In this document: one piece after another, positions 1-8,514 of the stretch
Layout: every line of letters starts with the position of its first letter
Numbering within the stretch: the first letter of the stretch is position 1
Origin: Mycobacterium gordonae
GTDB taxonomy: Bacteria > Actinomycetota > Actinomycetes > Mycobacteriales > Mycobacteriaceae
Assembly (NCBI RefSeq): GCF_001417955.2
Contig: NZ_LKTM01000361.1
Span: 62,001-126,000 of the forward strand
Direction: 5' to 3'
Length of the DNA: 64,000 nt
The notes under the pieces: generated by a model
What the model saw: the letters and a program-made list of their open reading frames with translations, nothing else
What the model was told of the DNA's origin: nothing
The model's database searches: none
Made by a program: the position numbers and the translations under genes

Positions 1-2
1 CC

Positions 3-371
3 TCGGCCGTCGGGGAGATCCGGGGTGCCTCGTTGACCGTGCCGGGCTTCGACCAGGTCAAGGCCGAGTTGGGGTCGGTGGACGTGCAAGCGCTGGCGGC
101 GACTCTGGCCTCGCTGGCATCGGCGCTGGTGGCCGCCGCGCCCACGCTGAACAAGATCCTCAATTCGCCGCTGGTCGACCCGCAGGCCGCCGATGTCCTC
201 GCCGAGTTGGGGGAGGCGCTCGTCGAAGGCAAGGCGGCCGCCGCCGCGGACCCGGGCGGTCCCAAGGGCCTGTTCGGGCTGTGGCGGGTCAGCAAGGACA
301 AAGACATCAACCGGGGCCTGGGATTCCTGATTCAGGTAGCCCGGGCATTCGGCCGGCAATTGCCTAAATAA
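3..371 (+). CDS. hucM: HucM-like hydrogenase scaffold protein (5' end outside window)
   Basis: The reading frame is already open at the window edge (a TTG at 33 is only an internal codon), so this is the C-terminal part, about 122 residues, of a longer protein. It is Ala/Leu-rich and ends with a GLGFLIQVARAFGRQL stretch like that of DUF1641-type proteins. It lies 66 bp upstream of the hydrogenase small subunit, the position that hucM (MSMEG_2261) holds in M. smegmatis, where HucM scaffolds the Huc complex and links it to the membrane quinone pool. The HucM call rests on position and the DUF1641-like tail; the start and N-terminal half cannot be seen. Confidence 0.6.
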   Translation, partial: SAVGEIRGASLTVPGFDQVKAELGSVDVQALAATLASLASALVAAAPTLNKILNSPLVDPQAADVLAELGEALVEGKAAAAADPGGPKGLFGLWRVSKDKDINRGLGFLIQVARAFGRQLPK

Positions 372-437
372 AAAAATACTTTCCAGGCCCAATATCAACG
401 TGGTCGCGCCCTCGGCCGCAATTCGAGAGGAGTTCCT

Positions 438-1409
438 ATGGCTTCCGTTTTATGGTTTCAGGGCGGGGCGTGTAGTGGCAATACCATGTCATTCCTCAAT
501 GCCGAAGAGCCCAATGTCGTCGATCTGATCGTCGATTTCGGGCTCGATCTGTTGTGGCACCCGTCGCTGGGCCTCGAACTCGGAAAGAACGCTCAGAAGG
601 TGTTCTGGGACTGCGCCAAAGGCGAACGTCCGCTGGACATCTTCGTGTTCGAGGGCACCGTCATCGAGGCGCCCAACGGCACCGGCCGGATGGACATGTT
701 CGCCGACCGCGCGATGAAGGACTGGGTCACCGACCTGGCCGCCGCGGCCCAGATCGTGGTAGCCATCGGTGACTGCGCCTGCTTCGGCGGCATCCCGGCC
801 ATGGAACCCAACCCGTCGGCGTCCACGGGCCTGCAGTTCCACAAGCGGGAGAAGGGCGGGTTCCTGGGCCCGGACTTCCGGTCCAAGATGGGCTTGCCGG
901 TGATCAACATCCCGGGTTGCCCCGCCCACCCGGACTGGATCACTCAGATCATCGTCGCGCTGGCCACCGGCCGGGCCGGCGACATCACCCTCGACGAACT
1001 GCACCGGCCCGAGACGTTCTTCAAGACGTTTACCCAAACCGGTTGCACCCGAGTCCAATTCTTCGAGTACAAGCAGTCCACGATGTCGTTCGGCGAGGGC
1101 ACCCGCACCGGTTGCCTGTTCTACGAGTTCGGCTGCCGCGGGCCGATGACCCACTCGCCGTGCAACCGCATCTTGTGGAACCGCCAGTCCTCGAAGACCC
1201 GGGCCGGCATGCCCTGCCTGGGCTGCACCGAACCGGAATTCCCGCACTTCGACCTGGCGCCGGGAACCGTGTTCAAGACCCAGAAGGTCAGCGGCATGAT
1301 TCCCAAGGAAGTGCCCGAGGGTTCGGACCACCTCACCTACATGGCACACGCCGCGGCCGCCCGGATCGCGGCCCCGCAATGGTCCAAGGAAGACATGTTC
1401 GTGGTCTGA
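438..1409 (+). CDS. hucS: Group 2a (Huc) [NiFe]-hydrogenase small subunit
   Basis: 323 residues. This electron-transfer subunit passes electrons from the NiFe site of HucL to quinone. It begins directly with the cluster-binding motif WFQGGACSGN (Cys12, with Asn15 where many hydrogenases have a second Cys), followed by GDCACFGG, PGCPAHPDW and a C-terminal cysteine-rich region with GCRGP and CLGCTEP. There is no twin-arginine signal, so the enzyme is cytosolic, as expected for group 2a. The Asn substitution fits the published M. smegmatis Huc structure, which has three [3Fe-4S] clusters. The ATG has an AGAGGAG ribosome site. hucL follows after 52 bp. Confidence 0.96.
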   Translation: MASVLWFQGGACSGNTMSFLNAEEPNVVDLIVDFGLDLLWHPSLGLELGKNAQKVFWDCAKGERPLDIFVFEGTVIEAPNGTGRMDMFADRAMKDWVTDLAAAAQIVVAIGDCACFGGIPAMEPNPSASTGLQFHKREKGGFLGPDFRSKMGLPVINIPGCPAHPDWITQIIVALATGRAGDITLDELHRPETFFKTFTQTGCTRVQFFEYKQSTMSFGEGTRTGCLFYEFGCRGPMTHSPCNRILWNRQSSKTRAGMPCLGCTEPEFPHFDLAPGTVFKTQKVSGMIPKEVPEGSDHLTYMAHAAAARIAAPQWSKEDMFVV

Positions 1410-1461
1410 CGACCAGCACGCCAACAGCCCTGGTAGTGCACGAAATCATTTGGGAGGATTC

Positions 1462-3069
1462 ATGACCGCGCTCGACCTGTATGTCAGCCCGCTGGGCCGT
1501 GTCGAGGGAGACCTCGACGTCCGCGTCACCGTCGAAGACGGTGTCGTCACCTCGGCCTGGACCGAGGCGGCGATGTTCCGCGGCTTCGAAATCATCCTGC
1601 GGGGCAAGGACCCGCAGGCCGGCCTCATCGTCTGTCCGCGCATCTGTGGCATCTGCGGTGGCAGCCACCTGTACAAATCTGCGTACGCGCTGGACACCGC
1701 ATGGCGAACGCACATGCCGCCCAACGCAACCCTGGTGCGCAACATCTGTCAGGCGTGCGAAACGCTGCAGTCCATTCCGCGCTACTTCTACGCGCTGTTC
1801 GCCATCGACCTGACCAACAAGAACTACGCCAAGTCCAAGCTGTACGACGAGGCGGTGCGCCGCTTCGCTCCCTATGTCGGCACGAGTTATCAACCCGGCG
1901 TGGTGCTTTCGAACAAGCCCGTCGAAGTTTATGCGATCTTCGGTGGCCAGTGGCCGCACTCCAGCTTCATGGTGCCCGGCGGGGTGATGTGCGCGCCCAC
2001 GCTGTCCGACGTCACCCGCTCCATCTCGATCCTCGAGCACTGGAAGGACAACTGGCTGGAGGGCCGCTGGCTGGGCTGCAGCATCGACCGCTGGCTGGAG
2101 AACAAGACCTGGGAGGACGTGCTGGCCTGGGTGGACGAGAACGAGTCGCAGTACAACAGCGACTGCGGGTTTTTCATCCGCTACTGCCTGGACGTCGGCC
2201 TCGACAAGTACGGCGCCGGCGTGGGCAACTACATCTCCACCGGCACCTACTTCGACCCCTCGCTGTATGAGAACCCCACCATCGCCGGGCGCAACGCCGC
2301 GCTGATCGGCCGGTCCGGCGTGTACGCCAAAGGTCAGTGGCACGAGTTCGACCAGGCCAACGTCCGCGAGGACGTCACCCACTCGTTCTACGAGGGCAGC
2401 CGGCCGCTGCACCCGTTCGAAGGCGAGACCATCCCGATCGACCCTGAACAGGGCCGCAAGCAAGGCAAGTACAGCTGGGCCAAATCTCCCCGCTACGCGG
2501 TCGGCGACCTGGGCAACATCCCGCTGGAGGCCGGCCCGCTGGCACGCCGGATGGCCGCCGGCGGCCCCAACGCCGCCGCGCACCAGGACAACGACCCGCT
2601 GTTCGTCGACATGTACAACAAGATCGGGCCCAGCGTCATGGTCCGCCAGCTCGCCCGCATGCACGAAGGGCCGAAGTACTACAAGTGGACCCGTGAGTGG
2701 CTGGACCAGCTGAACCTCAAGGAGAGCTTCTACTCCAAGCCCGTCGAGCACGCCGAGGGCATGGGTTTCGGTTCCACCGAGGCTGCCCGCGGTGCGCTGT
2801 CGGACTGGATTGTGCTGGAAGACAACAAGATCAAGAACTACCAGGTGGTGACACCGACGGCCTGGAACATCGGGCCGCGGGACAGCTCGCAGGTGCTCGG
2901 CCCGATCGAGAGTGCTCTGGTGGGCTCGCCGATCGTCGACCCGGAGGACCCGGTGGAACTCGGTCACGTGGCGCGCAGCTTCGACTCGTGCCTGGTGTGC
3001 ACCGTGCACGCCTACGACGGCAAGACGGGACGTGAACTGTCCAAGTTCGTCATCAACGGGATGGTGTGA
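1462..3069 (+). CDS. hucL: Group 2a (Huc) [NiFe]-hydrogenase large subunit
   Basis: 535 residues; the catalytic subunit that oxidises H2, in this family down to atmospheric concentrations. The N-terminal L1 motif is CPRICGIC (NiFe ligands Cys62 and Cys65). The C-terminal L2 motif is DSCLVCTVH (Cys510, Cys513), followed by a 19-residue tail that a maturation endopeptidase should remove after His516. I chose ATG 1462 because GGGAGGA sits just upstream; a TTG at 1450 is in frame but unlikely. The stop overlaps the protease start in a GTGA. Sequence and operon match Huc of M. smegmatis (MSMEG_2263). Confidence 0.97.
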   Translation: MTALDLYVSPLGRVEGDLDVRVTVEDGVVTSAWTEAAMFRGFEIILRGKDPQAGLIVCPRICGICGGSHLYKSAYALDTAWRTHMPPNATLVRNICQACETLQSIPRYFYALFAIDLTNKNYAKSKLYDEAVRRFAPYVGTSYQPGVVLSNKPVEVYAIFGGQWPHSSFMVPGGVMCAPTLSDVTRSISILEHWKDNWLEGRWLGCSIDRWLENKTWEDVLAWVDENESQYNSDCGFFIRYCLDVGLDKYGAGVGNYISTGTYFDPSLYENPTIAGRNAALIGRSGVYAKGQWHEFDQANVREDVTHSFYEGSRPLHPFEGETIPIDPEQGRKQGKYSWAKSPRYAVGDLGNIPLEAGPLARRMAAGGPNAAAHQDNDPLFVDMYNKIGPSVMVRQLARMHEGPKYYKWTREWLDQLNLKESFYSKPVEHAEGMGFGSTEAARGALSDWIVLEDNKIKNYQVVTPTAWNIGPRDSSQVLGPIESALVGSPIVDPEDPVELGHVARSFDSCLVCTVHAYDGKTGRELSKFVINGMV

Positions 3070-3926
3070 TCCTGACTGCTTACGACTGCGGACTAGGCGC
3101 CCCCGACGACACCCAGGACCTGGCACCCCCCGGGTGCGAAGTCCTGGTGGTCGGCTGCGGAAACCTGCTGCGCGGTGACGACGGCGTCGGGCCGGTGCTG
3201 GTCCGGCACTTGTGGGAGCGCGGGGTTCCGGGCGGGGCGAAGCTGGTCGACGGCGGCACCGCGGGCATGGATGTGGCATTCCAGATGCGCGGCGCCCGGC
3301 GGGTGGTGATCGTCGACGCCGCGGCCACCGGCTCGGCGCCCGGCACCGTCTTCAAGGTGCCCGGCGAAGAACTGGCGGACCTGCCGCCCCTGCAGGGCCT
3401 GCACACCCACTCGTTCCGGTGGGATCACGCCATCGCCTTCGCCCGCTGGGCGCTGGGCGACGACTGTCCGGCCGACATATCCGTCTACCTGATCGAGGTC
3501 GCCGGCGTGGAACTCGGCGCCGAGCTGTCCGAATCAGTACAGGCGGCAATGGAACTCGTCATCGACCGGATCGAGGCCGAGTATCTCGCCGACCTGCGGC
3601 CGGCGCCGGACACCGAAGTCACCGTCGAGTTCACCGCCGACGGCTACCTGCGTCTGGACGCGTCGCTGGCCGCCAGCCGGTTTCCGTCCGACGCGGTGGT
3701 CGCCGTGGTCCGCGACGGAGATCTCTGGTTGATCCCGCTGCGGGGCCCGCGCAGCGGCGGATTGCTGCTCAAACAGCGCAACCCCGCCGGCGACCGCTCG
3801 CTGCTCATCCGCGAAGTGATCGAAGGCAGGGTCGGCGTGACTGGTGCATTCTGGGACGATGCACAGAAGTCGCTGCGGATTCCCCTGGGTGAAGAACTGC
3901 GTGACGCGCCGGAGCCGCCGGGGTGA
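3066..3926 (+). CDS. Hydrogenase maturation endopeptidase with C-terminal extension
   Basis: 286 residues. Residues about 20-170 are the HycI/HybD-type protease that trims the C-terminal peptide of the large subunit after nickel insertion. The signature is VVGCGNLLRGDDGVGP, whose acidic residues probe the metal site, and a LQGLHTHSF stretch follows. Residues about 175-286 form an extra beta-rich domain not needed by ordinary proteases of this family. The GTG start overlaps the hucL stop by four bases, so the two are translationally coupled and the substrate is presumably HucL. The role of the C-terminal domain is unknown to me. Confidence 0.88.
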   Translation: MILTAYDCGLGAPDDTQDLAPPGCEVLVVGCGNLLRGDDGVGPVLVRHLWERGVPGGAKLVDGGTAGMDVAFQMRGARRVVIVDAAATGSAPGTVFKVPGEELADLPPLQGLHTHSFRWDHAIAFARWALGDDCPADISVYLIEVAGVELGAELSESVQAAMELVIDRIEAEYLADLRPAPDTEVTVEFTADGYLRLDASLAASRFPSDAVVAVVRDGDLWLIPLRGPRSGGLLLKQRNPAGDRSLLIREVIEGRVGVTGAFWDDAQKSLRIPLGEELRDAPEPPG

Positions 3927-4207
3927 TTCTGATGGCTGAGCGTCCGACCGTCGGGGGGCAACAGGAGGAGCCGGAGCGCCCGCCGACGGTAGTGCGCGCC
4001 GACAGCGCAGCCGACGAGGCGCTGGACGTTCAGACCGTAGTCGTGGAAGAAGACGGCCGGTGGGCCGTGGAGATCGTTGTGGTGTTCGCCGACGGCGTCG
4101 TGCGCCGCCGCATCGACACCCACCACACCAAGCGGCGCGCCGAGATATCGGCGAGCCTGATCAAGCGCGCCGCCGAGCGCAATATCCGAGGACCGATCAA
4201 TGGGTGA
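3923..4207 (+). CDS. Huc-operon conserved small protein, function unknown
   Basis: 94 residues if the GTG at 3923 (GTGA overlap with the protease stop) is used; an ATG at 3932 gives 91. The first 40 residues are acidic and low in complexity. The remainder is a compact segment with WAVEIVVVFADGVVRRRI followed by a basic helix (HTKRRAEISASLIKRAAER). There is no signal peptide, membrane segment or metal motif. The comparable position in the M. smegmatis Huc cluster also holds a small uncharacterised gene. Coupling on both sides suggests co-synthesis with the hydrogenase; its molecular role is not known. Confidence 0.8.
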   Translation: MILMAERPTVGGQQEEPERPPTVVRADSAADEALDVQTVVVEEDGRWAVEIVVVFADGVVRRRIDTHHTKRRAEISASLIKRAAERNIRGPING

Positions 4208-5454
4208 ACGTCATGACCACAGCGCCTGAACTGGCCCGGGGAGCGCTCGCTACCCGGCCGCAACCGCTCGGCGCCTTCCCGCTGCCGCTGGGCTATCTCT
4301 TGGTCCCACCGGGTGCCGACGATGTGCGAGCAGCACTGCTGGACGGGAATGAGCCGGAGGTGTGGCCGGAAGACCTTCGCGCGCTTGAGCTTGCGCATGC
4401 CGGCGACGTCGACGCCGCACTGAAAAACCTCACCGAGGACGATCCCGTCACCCGTTACAACCGGTTCGTGCTGAGCCCCGAGGGCGTCGACACCGACACG
4501 TTGCGCGCTGACCTGGGGGAGTTCGGTGTACTGGTCGACCTGGTGCTGTTCACCGTCGGGCACCGGGACACCCCGCCCGACGCCGACGGGACCACCGGTG
4601 AACTGGCCGCCGTCACCCTGTCCGCGCAGGCGAGTCAGGCGCTGGCCGAGGCCAACCCGCTCAAGGCCCGGGCCCTGCTGGAGCGCGCCGCGGAGGCCGC
4701 CGCGACGGTGTCGCGGTGTCTGGAGGGCACGATGATCGCGGCGGCCGGATCGATCTGCCGCGATCTCCGCGACCCGTCGGCCCAACAGCATCTCGAGCGC
4801 GCGCTGCGGCTCCTCGACGGAGCCGAGGGCCTGCGCGTCGCGCGCGCCGAGCTGCACCTCACCGTCGCCGGGATGATTCACGAACGCGCCCAGGACAATC
4901 CGGGCCTGCTCGCCCAGGCGATTCCGCATTACCACTCCACGCTGCAGCTGGTGCTGCGGGAAGAGGCGCCGCTGCTGTGGGCCTCTGCGCACGCCAACCT
5001 CGCGACCGCCTACCTCACCATGCCGATGGTGGAGGCCTCCGGACAGCTGCGCCTCGGCGTGGCGGCACAATCGCTGCGGTCCGCGCTGAAGGTCTACACC
5101 CGCGAGGAGTATCCCGAGCAGTGGGCCAGCGTCCAATTGAATCTGGCCAACTCCCTGGTCTACACGCCGTCGAAACACCAGGCCGAAAACCTCATGGAGG
5201 CAGTGGAACTCTACGAAGGCGTGCTCGCCGCACGGGGCCGGGAGACCGACCCGATGGGCCGGGCCAGGGTGCTGGCCAACCAGGGCAACGCGCTGGCTCA
5301 CCTGGGAATCTTCGACCAGGCCAAGGCCAAACTGTACGAGGCGCGATTCCTGTTCGAGGAGCAGCAGGACGACGACTCCGTGCGGGCCGTGCGCGGCGTG
5401 CTGGACGAGATCGCCCGACAGGTCGCGCTGTCGCGCACCGGAGACGCACGATGA
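4204..5454 (+). CDS. TPR-like helical repeat protein of the Huc operon
   Basis: 416 residues from GTG 4204 (GTGA overlap with the preceding stop), or 413 from ATG 4213. The N-terminal 130 residues are irregular (VLSPEGVDTDTLRADLGEFG). After that the chain is a run of paired amphipathic helices with tetratricopeptide character, for example ASAHANLATAYL, QLNLANSLVY and LANQGNALAHLGIFDQAKAKL with an Asn/Ala pattern. Such repeats usually bind other proteins, so an assembly or scaffolding role for the hydrogenase is inferred. It has no catalytic motif. It ends in an ATGA overlap with hucE. Confidence 0.85.
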   Translation: MNVMTTAPELARGALATRPQPLGAFPLPLGYLLVPPGADDVRAALLDGNEPEVWPEDLRALELAHAGDVDAALKNLTEDDPVTRYNRFVLSPEGVDTDTLRADLGEFGVLVDLVLFTVGHRDTPPDADGTTGELAAVTLSAQASQALAEANPLKARALLERAAEAAATVSRCLEGTMIAAAGSICRDLRDPSAQQHLERALRLLDGAEGLRVARAELHLTVAGMIHERAQDNPGLLAQAIPHYHSTLQLVLREEAPLLWASAHANLATAYLTMPMVEASGQLRLGVAAQSLRSALKVYTREEYPEQWASVQLNLANSLVYTPSKHQAENLMEAVELYEGVLAARGRETDPMGRARVLANQGNALAHLGIFDQAKAKLYEARFLFEEQQDDDSVRAVRGVLDEIARQVALSRTGDAR

Positions 5455-6320
5455 CCACCGTGTTCGAGCCCGGTCTGGAGGAACTGGCCAAACGGGTCGA
5501 CGACGCGGTCGCGGCTCTGGCCGACCTCGACCCCAAAGCACGCGCCGTCGCCGAGGAGCTGAAGTCCGCGCTGGAAGCGGTGCACCGCGCCGGTCTGGTG
5601 ACCATCGTGCGCCGGATGCGTGAGGACGACGGGGCGCGGGCGGTGCTGTTCGAGTTGGTGGACGACCCGGTGGTGCACCTGCTGCTGTCGTTGCACGAGA
5701 TCATCCGGCCGGACCCGGTCACCCACGCCAACCGGGTGCTGGTCGGCGTGCGCCCCCAATTGCAAAGCCACGGAGGCGATGTCACCCTGGTCCGGGTCGA
5801 GGACGGTACGGCCTACGTGCGGCTGGAAGGAGCCTGCAACGGCTGCTCGATGTCTTCGGTGACGCTGCGCAACCTGGTGCAGGAGGCGCTGGTCGAGGGC
5901 GTTCCGTCGATCACCGCCGTCGAAGTGCTGCCCAATGAGCCGTCACCGACGCTGATCCCGCTGGAGGCGCTGCGGATCGGTCCGTCCCGGGACGGCTGGG
6001 CCAGGCTGGGACCGGCCGCGGACGTGGCCGACGGCGACCTGACCGTGCGCAGCCTGACCACCGACGCCGGCGAGAGCGCGGACGTTCTGGTGATCAGCGT
6101 CGAGCACCGGCTGTCGGCTTACCGCAACGAATGTGCCCATGAGGCAATGCCTTTGGACAACGCGATCCTCGACCTGGACAACGGCACCCTCACCTGCCCG
6201 TGGCACGGCTTCTGCTACGACGCCTCCTCGGGTGAATGCCTCAGCGCGCCCGGAGCGCAACTCGAGCAACTGCCGCTGCGGATCGACAACGGAGACGTCT
6301 GGGTCCGAGTGGGCGGATGA
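5451..6320 (+). CDS. hucE: NifU-domain/Rieske fusion iron-sulfur protein
   Basis: 289 residues in three parts: a helical N-terminus (1-100), a NifU C-terminal-type domain with the CxxC pair Cys129/Cys132, and a Rieske [2Fe-2S] domain with Cys228-x-His230 and Cys249-x-x-His252 (CPWHGF). In M. smegmatis the matching protein HucE was proposed as a redox or maturation partner of Huc (Cordero and colleagues 2019). It may shuttle electrons towards the respiratory chain or help load clusters; the sequence cannot decide. The ATG overlaps the TPR gene stop (ATGA) and its own stop overlaps the NHL gene start. Confidence 0.92.
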   Translation: MTTVFEPGLEELAKRVDDAVAALADLDPKARAVAEELKSALEAVHRAGLVTIVRRMREDDGARAVLFELVDDPVVHLLLSLHEIIRPDPVTHANRVLVGVRPQLQSHGGDVTLVRVEDGTAYVRLEGACNGCSMSSVTLRNLVQEALVEGVPSITAVEVLPNEPSPTLIPLEALRIGPSRDGWARLGPAADVADGDLTVRSLTTDAGESADVLVISVEHRLSAYRNECAHEAMPLDNAILDLDNGTLTCPWHGFCYDASSGECLSAPGAQLEQLPLRIDNGDVWVRVGG

Positions 6321-7495
6321 GCCGCTACACCGTTCGGCACAATATCGCCGCACTACCACCGCGCGTCGACCCCGTCGCCACCACCGACCTCACCGGCGGG
6401 TGGTCACCGGAGGTGTGGCTGGGCGCACCCGCACCCGGCGGCCTGAGCCTTCCGGCGGCCAAACCCACAATGGCGTGGATGTATTCACCGCGCGGTGTGT
6501 TCCTGGGCGACGAGCACCTGGTGGTCGCGGACTCCGGTAATCACCGCGTACTGATCTGGCACGGAATCCCCGCCGACGACGAGCAACCGGCCGACGTCGT
6601 GCTGGGACAACCGGACGGCGAGACCGAAGGCCGCGCCGCCGGCGGCCGGGGACCCGAACGTGGCATGAATCTGCCCACCGGCGTGCTGGTGCACGACGGG
6701 CGGCTCATCGTCGCCGACGCCTGGCACCATCGAATCCTGATCTGGAACAACGTCCCGCGGGCCAACGATGTCGCACCGGACGTCGTCCTCGGGCAAGCCG
6801 ACGCGTCTGCCGTGGAGCCCAACGCCGGGGCCGAATGCTCCGCCTCGTCCTTCTACTGGCCGTTCGGCATCGCGATCATCGGCGACACCTTCTGGGTCGC
6901 CGATACCGGCAACCGGCGGGTCCTCGGCTGGCACAACGGGATTCCCTCTCCGGGCCGGCCGGCCGACGTGGTGCTGGGCCAGCCGAGTGCGTCCCACCGG
7001 GAGGAGAACAGGGGAGCGGTGCCCGGTCCCGCCAGCTTCCGCTGGCCACATGACATCGCGGGACGCGAGGATTTGCTGCTGATCGCGGACGCCGGAAACC
7101 ACCGCATCCTGGGGTGGTCGCCCGCACCCGACACAGACCGCCCCGCCGACATCCTGCTTGGGCAACCAGATTTCGCCAGTGCGGAGGAATGGCCGTACGG
7201 TCCCCACACCGGTGACCGGTTCCGGTTCCCCTATGCCATCGGCCTGGCCGATGATCGCCTGGCCGTCGCCGACACGGCCAACAACCGAATCCTGTTGTGG
7301 GACGGGGTTCCCGCTGATGGTCGTGCGGCCGATCATGTTCTGGCTCAGCCGGGTTTCGGCGCCAACGGCGAGAACCGCTGGACATCGGTGCAGCGCGACA
7401 CGCTGTGCTGGCCCTACGGTCTGTCATTGCACGGTGACCGGCTGGCCGTCGCGGACTCCGGCAACAACCGCGTCGTGATCTGGCGGCGCCGGTGA
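6317..7495 (+). CDS. NHL-repeat beta-propeller protein of the Huc operon
   Basis: 392 residues. It contains about six copies of an NHL-type unit in which a D[ST][GA]NHR[VI]L strand is followed by xW and a VLGQP turn (VADSGNHRVLIW, VADTGNRRVLGW, IADAGNHRILGW, VADTANNRILLW, VADSGNNRVVIW). This predicts a six-bladed beta-propeller. No signal peptide is visible, so it is cytosolic like Huc. NHL proteins occur next to other high-affinity hydrogenases; the function is unknown and a structural or interaction role is inferred. The ATG is embedded in the hucE stop region and the stop overlaps the next GTG. Confidence 0.9.
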   Translation: MSRYTVRHNIAALPPRVDPVATTDLTGGWSPEVWLGAPAPGGLSLPAAKPTMAWMYSPRGVFLGDEHLVVADSGNHRVLIWHGIPADDEQPADVVLGQPDGETEGRAAGGRGPERGMNLPTGVLVHDGRLIVADAWHHRILIWNNVPRANDVAPDVVLGQADASAVEPNAGAECSASSFYWPFGIAIIGDTFWVADTGNRRVLGWHNGIPSPGRPADVVLGQPSASHREENRGAVPGPASFRWPHDIAGREDLLLIADAGNHRILGWSPAPDTDRPADILLGQPDFASAEEWPYGPHTGDRFRFPYAIGLADDRLAVADTANNRILLWDGVPADGRAADHVLAQPGFGANGENRWTSVQRDTLCWPYGLSLHGDRLAVADSGNNRVVIWRRR

Positions 7496-8325
7496 GACCG
7501 CGAATCGTCCAGTCCGACGGTCAGATCGGGTTCTTCTGGGCCACTCCGGGAGGTAGGCGCACGTCCCTGCAGGCATTGGTGGTCGGGGACGACGAGGCCG
7601 ACCGGTTGGTCGCCACCCACCTGGAAGCTCTCGATGACGCGTTGATCATCGCCGCGGAGCGGTTCGGCGAAATACTGGGCGGCGGGAGAGGTCCCGCGAA
7701 CGCTGACGAGCGCGACGATCTGGTCGACTTGCACCGCACCCTGGACCGGCTGTGCTTCGAGTACGCCGCGGCCATCGAGTCGACCGGTGCGGCGCCGGAC
7801 CTGCGGGCCGGAAAGATCATCGGGACGGCCGCCCTGTTCTCCATTTGTGCCCGCCAGCCGCTCGGCCTGTTGGGCCCGGCGCCCCTTGACGGCCAACTCG
7901 ACGAGCCGACCCTGGGCGTGGTGGGCGGATTCGGCGAGCTGCAGCAGGTGGATCCGGACCGCCCCTGGCTGGGTGGCCGGTGGGTGGTGCGAACCGAAGC
8001 GGGACAACGTTTTCCGCTGACGCTGTCGATGCTCATGTTCGACAGCTCGGGGGTGAACAAGGATGCCGCCCGCAAGGAGCATCTGGAAGCTTTGCGGTCG
8101 GTCGTCGCGTCGGCGCAGCGCGCGGAGGCCGACCCGCTGGCCGTCACCTGTGCGGTGGACTGGCTGCTCTACGACTGGCTGATGGCGCACCGCGACGGAC
8201 CGGACAGCGCCGAAATCGTCTTCCCGAAAGGACATGAAGCCGACGCCGGTGTCGTGGTTGCGGCGGCCGCCACTTCGGTGACAGCGCGGGCGACGTTTGA
8301 CCCGGGCCTGGTGGGACTGGGCTGA
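7492..8325 (+). CDS. Huc-operon conserved protein, function unknown
   Basis: 277 residues starting at GTG 7492 (GTGA overlap with the NHL gene). I do not recognise the family. The N-terminal part (PRIVQSDGQIGFFWATPGG) is followed by mixed alpha/beta sequence with conserved-looking aromatic and acidic positions (LDRLCFEYAAAIES; AVDWLLYDWLMAHRDGP). There is no signal peptide, membrane helix or cysteine cluster. It is the last tightly coupled gene of the hydrogenase operon, which suggests a Huc-specific accessory role. Confidence 0.82.
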   Translation: MRPRIVQSDGQIGFFWATPGGRRTSLQALVVGDDEADRLVATHLEALDDALIIAAERFGEILGGGRGPANADERDDLVDLHRTLDRLCFEYAAAIESTGAAPDLRAGKIIGTAALFSICARQPLGLLGPAPLDGQLDEPTLGVVGGFGELQQVDPDRPWLGGRWVVRTEAGQRFPLTLSMLMFDSSGVNKDAARKEHLEALRSVVASAQRAEADPLAVTCAVDWLLYDWLMAHRDGPDSAEIVFPKGHEADAGVVVAAAATSVTARATFDPGLVGLG

Positions 8326-8353
8326 CCCCGGATCCCATTCACCTTGCAATTCC

Positions 8354-8366
8354 CCCGATTCGGGGT
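8354..8366. terminator. Short hairpin after the Huc accessory genes
   Basis: The 13 bases CCCCGATTCGGGG are a perfect inverted repeat around one T, 29 bp after the stop of the 277-aa gene and before the nuo remnant. There is no U-run. It could weaken read-through from the hydrogenase operon into nuoL, or be coincidental in GC-rich DNA. Confidence 0.3.
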
Positions 8367-8401
8367 GAAGGCGATCCATCGCATCGCGCAGGCTATCCGG
8401 T

Positions 8402-8509
8402 GTGAACCTCTCTGTTGTGATCATGGTCGTGGTGGCCATCGCCGGTGCGTACGGGTGCGAGGTGCTGGTCGAGTTGGCCATCGCCGTCTTCGCCAAACCG
8501 AGGGACTGA
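8402..8509 (+). pseudogene. nuoK: NuoK C-terminal remnant (35 codons)
   Basis: An open frame from GTG 8402 to TGA 8509 encodes one membrane helix plus a short basic tail. Its segment [10 protein letters not shown] resembles the last helix of mycobacterial NuoK (as I recall it, ACEVVVGLAI), with similar residues before it and a charged end (AKPRD). It lies directly upstream of nuoL, where nuoK belongs. Intact NuoK is about 100 residues with three helices; here a stop at 8366-8368 closes the frame upstream, so the first two helices are gone. It may still make a 35-aa membrane peptide. The similarity is from memory, not from a search. Confidence 0.55.
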
Positions 8510-8514
8510 GCGCG

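Noticed and set aside
1333-3279. 648-codon open frame on the minus strand opposite hucL
   Set aside because: It mirrors the codon phase of hucL in GC-rich DNA, has Arg/Pro/His-rich low-complexity sequence, no ribosome site, and covers an unmistakable gene.
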